From: Branchiostoma floridae
Lineage: Eukaryota > Chordata > Leptocardii > Amphioxiformes > Branchiostomatidae
Assembly: GCF_000003815.2 (NCBI RefSeq)
Contig: NC_049981.1
Span: 12,853,304 to 12,917,303, forward strand
Length of the DNA stretch: 64,000 bases
Direction: 5' to 3'
The position numbers and the translations under genes were made by a program. Shown in pieces: positions 13,201 to 23,600 of this stretch. Under the pieces are notes generated by a model. It saw only the letters and a program-made list of their open reading frames with translations, was not told the DNA's origin and did no database searches. How positions within the stretch are numbered: the stretch's first letter is position 1; each line of letters begins with the position of its first letter.

Positions 13201-14153
13201 ACTCTAAAAATACACCTCTCCGATTTACGCTGTTTCAACATTTCTGCTTCACGTTTCCAGACTAAACATTAATAAGTGTCATGGAGCATTTTATATTAAA
13301 GTCATGATGTGCGCACGTAATATCATAGATTAATGAAACATGGCAGATGGACGTACCTTGAGCGTAACAGGACGTTACGTCTGAAATGTAAGGTACAAAT
13401 AGCACAAATCATAATGTATAACTTTGACACCATGATTATAAAGTTTATTGTAATTACATATGCCGGAGGGTTATTTTTTTATTACAAAGTACAAGTTGTC
13501 ATATATACTCGTTATAATGAAAAAATACAATCATAATATGAACTACCTCCAGTTTTACAGTACATTCTAAAATACACGTATACATGATACTGGACTAGTT
13601 TCGTTGGGTCTGACTGCTTCCTTCGAGACAGTTAATCAACAATTATATTGTATGATAAGTACTGTACCATTGATACGCTCATAATAACAACACATTGAGG
13701 ATTGTAAACCATAATGATGATGACAATGACTAGTTTCTTGATTGTTCACAAGACACGTATCTTGCAGCTCAAGGCTAATAGAAAGTGCACATTGTTTTGC
13801 TCGACTTAACATATCAGTGCAAGTTTACCTTACACTGGAATGTATGCCATGAAATTCAATCTCGTGCAGATACACTCCTATCTTTCACCCAAATACTGCT
13901 ACTGTTTATATCCCATGAGTATATCTTACGTATACATGTATAGCGAATATACATATGCAAAAACATATTATGTATATGATCTTTCCATCCTCCCTCAAGT
14001 CATCATGCAACGCTAAAAATGTTTGATTGACTTGGATACCAGATTATCATGAGTTTTGCTTATGAATAGAGACAGAGCAGTAAGATTTGAGAAATATTTA
14101 CCTGCTAATATTAGAGCAGTAGTGATGACCGCGGTTATTATACACAGCTTCAT
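4038..14153 (-). CDS. Gene A: membrane-anchored multi-Frizzled-CRD / LDLa protein (spliced, minus strand)
   Basis: Reconstructed by reading exons with GT..AG borders and consistent phases. Order from the N-terminus: signal peptide (14153-14102), 8-residue linker (13380-13357), Fz CRD 1 (12890-12680 + 12131-12004), Fz CRD 2, damaged (11590-11380 + 10229-about 10147), Thr-rich linker (9854-9798), LDLa (9331-9200), Fz CRD 3 (8804-8593 + 7965-7827), Fz CRD 4 (7470-7235 + 6901-6775), Fz CRD 5 (6349-6139 + 5807-gap), Thr-rich stalk (5485-5408, 5105-4998), transmembrane segment and basic stop-transfer (4602-4475), and a tentative tail exon (4157-4038). About 800 aa. Fz CRDs are ten-cysteine domains that in Frizzleds, SFRPs and corin bind lipidated Wnts or act in protein recognition; LDLa modules bind calcium. 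The product should be a type I surface protein. It is the inverted paralog of Gene B at 20555. The CRD 2 exon is broken by a deletion and may truncate the protein; a 100-bp gap hides part of CRD 5. Confidence 0.8.
4194..4229. repeat. (GATT)n microsatellite
   Basis: About nine perfect GATT units. The Ser-Ile-Asn-Gln repeats in one antisense frame are an artefact of it. Confidence 0.9.
4475..4602 (-). CDS. Gene A transmembrane exon
   Basis: 128-nt exon from a TAATAG acceptor to a GTATGT donor. It encodes a Gly-rich lead, a hydrophobic helix ([18 protein letters not shown]) and a basic stop-transfer ([12 protein letters not shown]), so Gene A is a single-pass membrane protein. It ends in phase 0, and at least one further exon must lie downstream. 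Confidence 0.85.
4690..4910 (+). mobile_element. Possible Penelope-type retroelement tail in a Gene A intron
   Basis: Contains a short frame with [15 protein letters not shown] and the sequence CACCGAAACGT. From memory, GAGG.GACACCGAAACGT-like endings are common at the 3' ends of Penelope-like elements. No GIY-YIG or RT domain is visible, so the assignment is weak. Confidence 0.3.
4998..5485 (-). CDS. Gene A Thr/Ser-rich stalk (two exons)
   Basis: Exons 5485-5408 ([19 protein letters not shown]) and 5105-4998 ([14 protein letters not shown]), both phase 1-1. They are low-complexity with N-x-T sequons, as in a mucin-like membrane-proximal stalk just before the transmembrane exon. Confidence 0.75.
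5646..5745. other. Assembly gap (100 N)
   Basis: Exactly 100 N, the customary length for a gap of unknown size. It removes the end of a Gene A coding exon and possibly further CRD exons. Confidence 0.99.
5746..6349 (-). CDS. Gene A Fz CRD 5, incomplete because of an assembly gap
   Basis: The first-half exon 6349-6139 is complete ([25 protein letters not shown]). The second-half exon starts at 5807 with [14 protein letters not shown] and runs into the run of N at 5745. The remaining 60 or so nt, with the last two cysteines, are unseen. The intron holds an (ATCC)n microsatellite. Confidence 0.8.
5996..6093. repeat. (ATCC)n microsatellite
   Basis: About 24 tetranucleotide units with two or three interruptions, inside the intron of Gene A CRD 5. 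Confidence 0.95.
6775..7470 (-). CDS. Gene A Fz CRD 4 (two exons)
   Basis: Exons 7470-7235 and 6901-6775. Starts with a C-E-P-L pattern and includes [15 protein letters not shown], then CRMFMPEC and [12 protein letters not shown]. The acceptor at 6902-6903 is chosen because Gene B uses the equivalent site (ATACAG start); an alternative AG lies 6 nt further in. Paralog of Gene B CRD 2. Confidence 0.85.
7827..8804 (-). CDS. Gene A Fz CRD 3 (two exons)
   Basis: Exons 8804-8593 and 7965-7827. Ten cysteines, with [11 protein letters not shown] in the FPN position and [12 protein letters not shown]. The second-half exon is almost identical at the DNA level to Gene B exon 22842-22983, while the first half has clearly more differences, as expected from patchy gene conversion. 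The intron between them contains a dispersed repeat at about 8085-8230. Confidence 0.9.
8085..8230. repeat. Dispersed repeat, same family as 46070-46560
   Basis: Two partial units of the pattern ACCAAATTCAAGTCATTTGGTT followed by a stretch ending in GCAAAATATAAT. The same module recurs in tandem at 46070-46560. It lies in the intron of Gene A CRD 3, or just upstream of it, and has no ORF. Confidence 0.6.
9200..9331 (-). CDS. Gene A LDLa repeat
   Basis: A 132-nt symmetrical phase 1-1 exon holding one whole LDL-receptor class A module: six cysteines and the calcium-site pattern [13 protein letters not shown]. It corresponds to the first LDLa exon of Gene B (22063-22191), which shares FSGECIS and [10 protein letters not shown]. 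In Gene A it follows two CRDs; in Gene B it precedes all of them. Confidence 0.9.
9798..9854 (-). CDS. Gene A Thr-rich linker exon
   Basis: A 57-nt phase 1-1 exon with TTTCCAG acceptor and GTAAGA donor, encoding [19 protein letters not shown]. It is low-complexity and probably O-glycosylated. A similar exon lies at 5408-5485. Confidence 0.7.
10147..11590 (-). pseudogene. Gene A Fz CRD 2, second-half exon damaged
   Basis: The first-half exon (11590-11380) is intact. The second-half exon starts normally at 10229 but after GVQWDAS it departs from its paralogs and reaches a stop (TGA, around 10135). The sequence that follows (10140 down to about 10090) is the start of a different first-half CRD exon lacking its intron, so a deletion appears to have fused two CRD exons. 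The last two cysteines are missing. A weak donor at 10146-10145 would keep phase 1 and skip the stop, giving a shortened CRD. Either a truncating lesion or a tolerated shortened domain. Confidence 0.65.
10478..10894. mobile_element. MITE-like element with internal CTTGAGAT repeats
   Basis: The left end carries GGTCTTCACG (10491-10500) and the right end its complement CGTGAAGACC (10873-10882), each flanked by a CCCCCA or CCCCCAG-type stretch that extends the inverted repeat to about 20 bp. The roughly 370-bp core is an imperfect array of the self-complementary motif ATCTTGAGAT and its degenerate forms spaced by 20-25 bp. The open frame across it is an artefact. It lies in a Gene A intron. Confidence 0.65.
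12004..12890 (-). CDS. Gene A Fz CRD 1 (two exons)
   Basis: Exons 12890-12680 and 12131-12004 split the domain at the usual phase-2 point. The first half carries C-x-x-I-x-Y-S-R-C, then [10 protein letters not shown], the Phe-Pro-Asn motif typical of Fz CRDs, then [12 protein letters not shown] and FPQC. The second half carries LPC-type [14 protein letters not shown] and two more cysteines, giving the ten expected. The sequence is nearly the same as CRD 2 and CRD 5 here and CRDs 3 and 7 of Gene B, pointing to exon duplication or homogenisation. Confidence 0.85.
13357..13380 (-). CDS. Gene A micro-exon (8 residues)
   Basis: A 24-nt exon between a TTTCAG acceptor and a GTACGT donor encodes DVTSCYAQ in phase 1-1. 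Gene B has the matching exon at 21490-21528 (DVKSCSAQG plus Thr). It is very short, so its support is conservation between the paralogs. Confidence 0.6.
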
Positions 14154-14212
14154 CCTAAGGTCCGGATGTCAGGACTCAAGGACTGTTCATCAACCGAGAT
14201 GACAGGCAATGT
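14102..14212 (-). CDS. Gene A first coding exon: 5' UTR and signal peptide
   Basis: Acceptor at 14213-14214, 59 nt of 5' UTR, then ATG at 14153 and a signal peptide reading [18 protein letters not shown], ending at donor GTAAAT in phase 1. Gene B's first coding exon has the same length after the ATG (52 nt) and the same phase, and its UTR is clearly similar. The start choice rests on this paralog agreement and the hydrophobic signal sequence. Confidence 0.85.
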
Positions 14213-15364
14213 CTATTACGATAAATCTAATACACAGAGGTATACATATACACCATGTGGACTGAAGAAACAAACATAACACCAACTACAATGCGGGCCA
14301 AAGCGATGTAGATTCAACATCACATGGCTTCAAAAATATTCTAGGTCATTTGATAACTGCATAGATGATAAACTAAATGTTTTGCCCGGTTCAATGTAGT
14401 TTCGTTGGATAATCCTTTACTGAATCCTTGACTAAACCATTTACTAGACTGCGCGGTTAAGAAGAAGAAATGAAATTCTTATCCAATGTCCTTGACTGAA
14501 TATGTTCTATTTATGCAGTTTGAATGTCAGTGAACCCAGTTAGCCTGAGCAGAACATGCACAGAGTTGGGCTAAGCACGCTACAGCCGCGGGCTATTGAG
14601 AAGGGGCAACAACAATCTGATATGCTTTCGAGTGATTGTCAACTTTGAGGAAGTACAGAATGTACACACAACTTTTTCTTCTCTTTTTGGAGAATGCCTA
14701 CCTCCAGACTGCTCAAAATGGACATCACAGATGCAAAGATAAAGACACTGCAGGTTAAGCTACAAAGTTGTCAGTGCAATCCTGATTACAACAACACATT
14801 ACCGATAAGTATCTACAAAGGACTATGACCCACAAATTACAGTGGCAGTAGACACTGTAGATGGCTAGCCTCCTTCACTTATACAGCACTGACGTTATTT
14901 TTTTTTGGGGGGGGGGGGCTGATTTGCGATTTTCAATATGGGCTGTGAGGTTCTCTAATGTAGTCTCTACCAGACTAACTAATAGTTAGGGGAATCAGGG
15001 GGAATAGTTTGCCAGGGGAGTTTGGCCACCATAGGGTTTCATTGGGCGAAGGAGAATTATTCACTTTTTTGCTGAATTCTACGATCAGTACCTCCGTAGG
15101 AAGGCCTTGCTGAGGCTACAGTCTCCAATTAATGCTGGAACATGGAGTTTCTGCGCTGACCTGAAAGCCTATGAAGGAGGCTATAGCTATAGTTAGTAGA
15201 TGACTTTTTCAGGGGGTGCCCCAACTCATAGGAGTTTCTGACCGAGATATCAGTTCAGTTCGATTTATCCCAAGTGTTTGGGACTTACACCACATTTTAC
15301 AAAAAAAGAAAAATACATAGTAAGGTGTAGTACAAAATACAAAAACATGTTCAGAGATACTTAC

Positions 15365-15600
15365 CCGGGCTCAAATTAGCCACCAGTTAGCCACAGGGCA
15401 AACTTAGACAATGGAGTTAACCCCTGGTTTGGCTTCTCCAAAGTGGTTGAAATCCTTCGCAGAATCGCAAGTTGGGCCTGTATGTCTGTCCGACTAGAGA
15501 GACGCTGTGTGTTGTCGCACACACGGACAAACTCCGACAGTAGACATCTTCTTCAAAGAAGGCGTGGAAAGGAAATGTGCGGTGGACGCAACCGTTTCCG
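15365..15600 (-). promoter_or_regulatory. Gene A 5' untranslated exon and promoter block
   Basis: Reverse complement of this block matches 19590-19781 upstream of Gene B over about 200 bp, including a donor (GTAAGT) at the 15365 end and the strongly kept stretch around 15573-15598 (GAAACGGTTGCG…CCACCGCACATTT). It is read as a non-coding first exon spliced to the exon ending at 14212, with the promoter just outside it. The transcription start itself cannot be fixed from sequence. Confidence 0.55.
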
Positions 15601-16360
15601 TGTGTGCCTTCTCTGGGTAAGTGTTGAGATACGATAGGCGAGGTTCAGGTAACCTATCACGACGTCCGCAAAATGCCACAGGCATTTACACAATTATCCA
15701 CGTAACTATGCATTTGGTGTGTGTGTGTGTGTGTGTGTCTGTGTGTCCAAACTGCTATAGTACTGAAAATTGTTCCCGATATATGATGTATAAATTGAAT
15801 AATTAATTAGTTTGAAATCTCATCGGTACGTAGGTGAACGGAGCATTTGATATTGTGTCATTACTTTGTGACGGAGGGTAAAAGTATTGTAGTTGTCAGA
15901 TGTGATGACTGTTCGCAACTGTATCTGTATATTCCTTTTGCCGCACTCGTATTTAGTTTGGCATGTCGTCTGCTGGTAGTTGCGTGATGATACACCTTGT
16001 TTTTTACGGTTGCTGTTGGTATAATCGATGTAATGTTTTCAGATATCACCCTACAGTACGTCCTTCGGTATTGTGGTCTAAGTCTGCGTTTTCTTCGTGC
16101 GTTAGACCTTGCGGTAATAGGATTCTGCCAAGCATATGTTGCGTGATTTTCTCTGATCGTTCTGTGTACGTCGTGTTTCCAGGATTATCAGTGTTAGCGT
16201 CTGCAGTGTTTACTAATCAAAATTAATTAATCAAAATGGGAGCATATGTAGACGGATTCGATTGTCAAAATTGATTGTCAAATATGATAGTAAAACATTT
16301 GTTCTTACAATTTGATTCAACAGATCACTGTCGTATTATTAACAACCGAAGTCGGGTTCC

Positions 16361-16495
16361 CATTTGTACATATGGGTGGTGTGAGGAAAGTCGGGTATAG
16401 GGCCTTTCGCAAGGGTAAAAAACATGACAGTATTCGAACCCACGATATCTGGTTTCTGGGCCATATCTACCTTACAGGTTGCGCAACCCTATCCC
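16361..16495 (-). mobile_element. tRNA-derived SINE fragment
   Basis: On the minus strand, a decayed tRNA-like head with a B-box-like GGGTTCGAATAC is followed by CGAAAGGC…CGACTTTCCTCACACCACCC, a conserved central block that also occurs at 20795-20870. Small size and this order are typical of tRNA-headed SINEs. The SINE family is not named. Confidence 0.65.
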
Positions 16496-16891
16496 AAAGA
16501 TTGAAATGAATTTAGAAGCTAATGGGTAAAATTATTGAAAAACATGTTTTACCTTTTTAACATTTCATAGTTCCACGCAGGTTCCTTTCAAAAGGATATA
16601 TAATTTCCTTTTTTTGCGAAAGAGAAAACAAAGAAAACCACGAATTACGTCAGAACAAGATTAAACATTGATCTACTGTGTGCATTGATAAATTGTATAA
16701 ATGAAATTGGTCATCTGACATGAAAATATCATATTGGTGACCCACAAATTGAAAGAATATATTATGTTAATGAGGGTGGAAGGTTTCATATCTACTGCAG
16801 TTCTTACAAATACCGCAAGAGGCATGGTTGTCTGTCTGCATATGTATTGATATAGCTTTATCGGGAAACGCACGTTTGTTGCAATCTAGTC

Positions 16892-17480
16892 ACATTCTTT
16901 CCCCTTTTAAAAGGGTTTTAGACGACTCCGAAAGTACAAGTTGTGTAGTAGAGTACTTAATGAAAAGAAAATAGACCTCGATGATCTCGATGTTCAACGA
17001 TCTCTCCATGTGATTTTATTTAACATCCAGATTTTTCTTCTAACAAGGACATTATGTAACGTCCTTCCTACTAATAAGCCCACTGAACGCCACTGTTACG
17101 CAATGGAATCAGAACGGCCGATCGGTCTAAGCTGCTGCATTCATACGTCAGTTTAGATCTGCAGGTGTGTGTTTTTTCTTTGTTCAACAAATTCCATGTG
17201 ATGTTTTTTGATAGAAAATAGACCAATTCAACACGTTTAATGCTTAATCCCTCTCTTTCCATGTGATTTTGTTTAACATCCAGGCTTTTTCTCTCCAAGA
17301 TACGCACTTTTCGTGTTTTCAAGAGCCCCCGAGTTTCGGTCTGTTTTCTGTGAAACCTTGGCGGTCTGTCAACCCGTATAACAGAGGGGGAGATCTAGAG
17401 GGCATTCTTTCCCCTAGCTTTTAAACGGGTTTTAGACGACTCCGAACGTACAAGTTGTGTACTAGTGAACTTGATAAAAT
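16892..17480. repeat. Direct-repeat cluster
   Basis: The block starting CATTCTTTCCCC at about 16892 (TTTTAGACGACTCCGAAAGT…) recurs at 17404 with few changes. Between them, a second motif (CCATGTGATTTTATTTAACA) at about 17010 recurs at about 17263. No ORF supports a protein. It may be a degenerate tandem duplication or an element with terminal direct repeats. Confidence 0.5.
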
Positions 17481-18998
17481 AACCAAGCGTTTCGTGTTTG
17501 TGTATGCAAAATGAGACTGTTTCTGCTTTCAAATGTTCGCCATTTCGCGATTGGTGTCATTTTGTATCAAATTTGCCACGAGGGTGTGTGTGTGTTTTAG
17601 ACATGTCACAAACACTATAAAGGGCAAACGTCAGCTTTTTCAAAAGCACTTGTTTTTCTTGCTATCTCATATCCATTTAAAAATATGGAAAGGTGGTATC
17701 CATTACTCGGTTGTCCAACCACTTCATGCCCATGCTGTTTTGGTCCATTGATTCGCGCCGACCTGTACACGGTCCAGGTACTAGGTGTTCCTGACAGTTC
17801 ATCCTACATCGGTACGTAAACATTCTTTAAACAATATTTCTAGCATAGGCGATGTGGTAGTAAGTCACGAATAGGTGCATTTTCTCAATTTTTCGTGCAA
17901 GCTGAATTCAGAGGCAAATGAGTAAACAATTCAAGCAATCTTTGACTGAAGGAAGAAACTCTGCACACGTTTAGTTTGATTTTTCATTCAATCATGTCTG
18001 ATGGGTGGTCAAGGCACGCTTCAAGATTTAAGCATATTGTGTAACACATCGTGCAACACAAGTCAGATGCGAATCTAAACACCAGTTCCGCACCTGTTCC
18101 TGCAGATACCTGTAAAATGGTAATGCACTGTTTCACAAATAGCTTGACCTAAATAATACTTCCAAGGGTGTAACTGTGATTTTTATGTGAATTTAACGGA
18201 AAAACGTCTAGAAATACTTTAAGATTTCAGTGAAAATGTATGTGAAAGGGACGAATTGAAATGTTAGGGAAATGTGAAACATGAAATGTGATGCAGATAA
18301 ACATCCTGACATACTTACATGCCCTGTTCAAATTTGCTCATTGTATACTTGTCTGCAACAACGCCCACTTTTCTGTCATTCTGTAACTTCCCTCCAATAT
18401 CTAGGTACTATTTTGCAATCATGTGTTATTCACATACTTTCACAAAACATTTCATATTGTCCCTTTTCACATATGTTTTGACGTAGTCACATTTTGTTAC
18501 ATTCCTATTAACGTTCCCCCATATCAAATTCACATGTCAGAGGTCATATTTACACCCCTGGCAGTGTAAGGGGGCATATGTCTCGGTTCTCACTTAAGTC
18601 GAAGGCTCTGGTCTTCCTTTCTTCCCATCGCATCAAAATTTTGTTCCTTCAAAATCAAGAAAGCCAAATAAGGGCAGGCTGAAATAGTCGTGTTCACTGT
18701 GTTCGGCTTGTAACTAAGCATCAAGCCCTTTTGAGAGGATGACGTCAGTAAGAAGAGAGGCTCATATGTAACCTGTTCAACCACTTCTGCTAGCATGCTG
18801 CATTCGTCACTTTTCTTTGAACCGGTTTTTAGTCATAAGATGCTCAAATCGGCCAGCTCTTATACGACTTGCAGTACCCCCCTCTCCGAAAGGAGGACGA
18901 GCACAAGCTCCACTTTCTACAAACCTTGAGTGCATATTAACCATTTCAACATATTAACACTAACATACTGATGTAACTGAAACCAGCTCAGGGCACAC

Positions 18999-19217
18999 AT
19001 GGGGAAGCACCACCTCAAATTCCAAGCCATACACGCCAAAATAGATACATATACTAGTATACTGTATAATATACATTATCCCCCCTCTCCATTCCAGTGG
19101 AATGCCCTGCCTGGCACGGTTGTGAGCTCTCTCACCATTGAGTCCTTCCCTGCCAGACTGGAGGCCTGTCCGCCCCACCCCGGGACACCCTACCACCCCC
19201 TACTTTGTGCCTGATTA
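18999..19217 (+). mobile_element. LINE reverse-transcriptase C-terminal remnant
   Basis: A frame reading HLKFQAIHAKIDTY, then FQWNALPGTVVSS, LTIESFPARL matches the C-terminal signature of CR1/Jockey-type non-LTR polyproteins (pattern H..F....ar.d.Y..SF.PRTI..WN.LP..VV.a.SLESF...L), here without the upstream RT. It ends at a TGA. Inferred from family pattern, not from a search. Confidence 0.7.
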
Positions 19218-19357
19218 TTTGAGGGTACAGCCCATGTAATTGAAGAAATCAAATTGACCTTTCAAATGCTCAGTTCAACCGATTACGTTTCTCCTCAGTG
19301 ATTAAACAGACACATGCTTTGATTCATCACGTACTACACGCACTACACGTACTACAC

Positions 19358-19363
<6 letters not shown>

Positions 19364-19402
<39 letters not shown>

Positions 19403-19441
19403 ACATACATACATATGATACACACACACAGACATACACAT

Positions 19442-19477
<36 letters not shown>
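19364..19477. repeat. (CA)n and (AG)n microsatellites
   Basis: CA tract (about 19364-19440, with interruptions) directly followed by an AG tract (19448-19477). Open frames through it are artefacts. Confidence 0.95.
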
Positions 19478-19480
<3 letters not shown>

Positions 19481-19589
19481 ATACATACACACACACTTGA
19501 GCTCACTTACCAAAATGCATCCCTGTGTGGATAACCTGAACTCAACCATCTTCTAACAGCATTACTTCAGAAAAGCCGCACACCGTGAG

Positions 19590-19781
19590 AAACGGTTGCG
19601 CCCACCGCACATTTCATATTCTCTGAAGAATATACTGTCGTCCTGAGAGTGTGTGACACACAGCATCTCTCTTGTCAGCCAGACATTACAGGCCAACTTG
19701 TGAGAAGGATTTCAGCCACTTTTGAGAACACAAGGGGCGATCCTAAGCTTGCCCTGTGGCTGGTGATTGATTTGAGTTCGG
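19590..19781 (+). promoter_or_regulatory. Gene B 5' untranslated exon and promoter block
   Basis: Inverted copy of the Gene A block at 15365-15600. It ends in a donor (GTAAGC at 19782) and would splice to the acceptor at 20493-20494, 60 nt before the Gene B start codon. Conservation of non-coding sequence and of the donor between the copies is the evidence. Matching sequence continues downstream, at about 19890 (with 14830), 19990 (with 14750) and 20260-20340 (with 14400-14540). Confidence 0.55.
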
Positions 19782-20494
19782 GTAAGCATCTCTGATCATG
19801 TTGTTGTATTGTTAACTGCACCTTACAATGTTTTATTCTCCTGGTGTAAAATATGATTAAGTTCTGGATAAACTGAAGTGAACTGATATCTAGGTCAGAA
19901 ACCCCACTGTGGATGCGACTGTAATTTGTAGGTCTATGTCCCTTATAGATACGTAATGTGTTTTGTTGAATAGTCAGAATCCTTTGCTGCAGTTTAACCT
20001 GTCCATTTTGAACTGCCCGGTTCTGCAGTTATCTGGAATAAGGTATCCTCCAAAAGGTTAGGTATCCTCCAAAAGACTGTATCTGCCTTAGATTGAAATT
20101 TATGTGTTTATATCCAAGAAAAAAGAAATCCGTGTGTACATCCTGTACTTCCCCAAGGTCACAGACAGACACCGTATATTTTTGTTACCAGTTTTCAATA
20201 GCCCGCGGCGGTGGCATAGTAATCTCTGTGCTGTGCATAATTGGGTAAACTCTGTGCTTGTCCTGCTCAGGCCAACGAGGTCACTGACATTCAGATTGTA
20301 TCACGCGAGCATTTCGTAAAGGATTATCCCACGAGAATCATTGAACCGAGCAAAACAATTGGTTTCTTCTACATCAGATACCAACCACCCTAAAAGTTGT
20401 TTGAATCCACGAAGTGTTGAATCTATATTCATGTTTGCTTCGTGAAATTCAGTCTGCATGATGTATTCATTTCTGTGTACTATTATGTTTTTAG

Positions 20495-20606
20495 ATATTG
20501 CCTGTCATCTCGGCTGATGAACAATTCATCCAGTCCTGACGTCCAGATATCAGGATGAGGCTGTCTGTTATAACTGCGGTCATCACTGCCGCCGTAGTTT
20601 TAGCAG
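20495..20606 (+). CDS. Gene B first coding exon: 5' UTR and signal peptide
   Basis: Acceptor TTTTTAG at 20494, 60 nt of UTR, ATG at 20555, then [18 protein letters not shown] and donor GTAAGT in phase 1. It matches the Gene A exon in length, phase and sequence, and the UTR of both contains ATTGCCTGTCATCTCGG. Confidence 0.85.
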
Positions 20607-23600
20607 GTAAGTGTTTCTCAAATCTTACGGCTCTATCATTTTTCTCTATGACATAAACGTCACTTACACATTTGCATCGTTGCATGATTTAATATGAGGG
20701 AGGATGACAAGATCATATTATAGTGATTTCGGTATATGTTTGTGCATGTGTTATCTCGCTATACGTATGATGTCCAGTCATGCTCGTGACCGATCTTGTG
20801 CCTTTGGGACAGGTGCTTTACACGACTTTTCTCACCTCACTCCACCTAGGTGTAACTGTGTACTTGTTCCTAAAAGTAGTCTATATTTTGGACACGTACA
20901 GGAATTAGTATTTTGATGTTTGTGATTGTGGTGCTGAAAAATGTGATGTTATTTGAACTCTACTTTTTACGTACATTTGTAATCCACAGCCCCTCAAAAG
21001 AGCTATCTTATTTTTTTATCAGCTTTTATATCAAAACACATTGTTGCCATGGTAACGGGTGAAATACTTTTCTATCCATTATAATACCCCATTCTTGGCG
21101 CCTCAAAAACAGGAAAATTCTTTATTGTGTAATCAGATATATTGTAATTCTTGGGCAACCTGAAAGCAATTCGCTGTTTGAATTTGCTGCCAAAAATGTA
21201 CGGTTGGACACAACCTTGTAACATTGGAACTTCTTGGGGCTTCAAATTTGAATCATATATAGGTAATTAGACTTCATGCATCAAAAGTATTGTTGCAACT
21301 TTCGGGCCATTTTTGGTCATCACGTCGTTTTCCTCAAATGTTGGACACTTTTTTCACGGTTATCAAAAATTATGAAGTACTCCGGGCAACAAAGTAAAAT
21401 ATTACCATGAGCGTATGAACGACTTACTACTTACCATAGTCTCGAAGTTATGCATTATAATTTGAGCAATTTATACCTTCCATTTTCAGACGTAAAGTCC
21501 TGTTCTGCTCAAGGTACAACAACAACAGGTACGTTCATCTACCATGTTTCATTCTCATTTAAATTCTGGCATAAATTCGGCACGTACCTCAGTCTACTAC
21601 TGTCAACATACGAAAAACTACGTCATCCTCTGACACACTACATGAACTGTGAGTGACAACTATTGATATGTTACGCCGAAGGACGGCCAAACCGGTTGGA
21701 CACGTCAGATACAGAACGTCTGTAAATCATAACATCAATGATTTATTAGGTAAAACTAGAAAGGCAAGTATTTGCTTCTGAGCAAATTCAGCATATTTCA
21801 CTCCACCCTCTTCTTTATGCAAAAATGGACTGTTCCAAAATTGAATTTGAAACAAAATCCTCCCCTGTTAGAATGGGCTTTTAATAATGTAAATGCTATG
21901 TCTAGAAATCGCCCGAAATCCCCATCCTTTGAACTCAAGCCACTTCAGGAAAAAACGATTGAATTTTTGGTCGAGCAGAGAAACGATGTTTTTGTACTGT
22001 AATTCTTGAACTGTTAACGGTCACCTTTCAATCGCTCAAAACCCTTTGTCCTCCTTGAACAGAGCCATGTACAAGATTCCCATGCTTCAGCGGCGAGTGC
22101 ATTTCCCTCGTCAAGTCCTGTAACGGAGTTCCGGACTGTAGTGATGGCAGCGACGAGCACCCGGCATTTTGTATGAATGATGAACCCCACGGTAAGCTAT
22201 CATTTTACCGTTCTTTGCATTATGTATGCGACTATGATCTACAGGAGTCCAATGCTGATAAATTACAGTCAGCACTCTGAGCTATTGTTTTCCTGCGAGA
22301 CACAATCATGGTAATTATGTACTGTAATGTGGAATGGACATCTTTGCAGAGTTTGGGACTTTGGGACTCTCTCTCTTTCTCTCTTTTATATTATAACTAT
22401 ACATTGTCTTATTTCATACAGGTGTATGCCGACCTATCACTCCTTCAGCAGAGTACATTTGCACCCATCTCTTGCCATATGGAAACACATCGTTACCGAA
22501 CTACCTAAACCACACCACAGAGACATCGTCTTTCCAAGCTGCATTTGCCCTGAACCAAGCATCAGGATGTCATCCTTCATTTACATTCCTCATGTGCACG
22601 ACAGTGTTTCCAAAGTGCGAGGATGACCTTCTAGTGAGTAACATACTAATATAACCTTGAACATGTAAGATACTTTCTAGAACTTTACCTTGATGCAAGG
22701 TTTCTTCCACACGTGACTTTGGCGCTTAACGCTTAGGCTGTGTATGATGATGACAACGAAGCATATCTTCATAATCATGAAGCTAGCAGCAAATGAATCC
22801 GATCAAGTCTCCTGAATTCCGCTATCTTATTCGCTGCTCAGGTCCCGCCATGCCGAGAACTGTGTGATGAAGTCAGGACCAGTTGTGAAGCCTCACTGCA
22901 AGCTGTGGGAGAAGAATGGCCAAGAGACTGCTCAGATCTGCCGAGTAGAGATGACGAGGAATGTCTTGAGCCAACAACGTCTGGTAAGATTAAAGTTTCC
23001 TTGACTTGAATGAGGTCATACTTAGTTTGGCCATTTTAGATGCTTGTGCTAATTCATCATTTCTAAAAGCAGTGCTCACAAAACGTTGATGATTTTATGA
23101 TTTCTTGAATGTGTAAGATTTAATTTTCAAATATTTTTTAATACAAAAACATTTCTGTCTTCTGGTAGATATAATTTGTATCAAGAAAACAACACCACTA
23201 GTGCATAGATTTCACAATTATGTCTGTGTATTAGTATAGGTAAAAGGGACAGGAGTCAGGGGATTTTACTTTGATTTTACATTTACTATAATCTGTTATG
23301 TTCCTTCTGTGCAGGTACATGTGAACCATTTCCACAAGCATTTCAGGACTTATGCAAATCCGTCACCGGATACAACGCTACATCATTCCCCAACTCCTTC
23401 GGACATCTGTCGTTCCTGCAGATGGTAACCTCTCAAGAGTACTTCCTCTTCGGGTCGGCTCTAGGCAATATTTCAACAAGCTGCTACCCGGGCGTCTATA
23501 CAGCGTTTTGTAGGATGTTCATGCCTCAGTGTGAGAATGGTATCCAGGTAAGAACAGTGTATGCAATTGAAACATTCAACAAATATTCCGTAGTTTTGTT

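Larger units (their letters stand above)
15601..19560. other. Inter-gene spacer between the divergent genes
   Basis: About 4 kb without a recognised gene. It holds a GT tract (15717-15738), a tRNA-derived SINE, a pair of direct repeats near 16.9 and 17.4 kb, a LINE 3' fragment at 19.0-19.2 kb and CA/AG tracts at 19.36-19.48 kb. The GT tract and the CA tract are at mirrored positions relative to the two promoters, so the inverted duplication probably extends at least that far. Confidence 0.6.

Noticed and set aside
16361-16495. tRNA gene
   Set aside because: Only the B-box region is convincing; the acceptor stem and anticodon arm do not pair, and it is fused to a SINE central domain.
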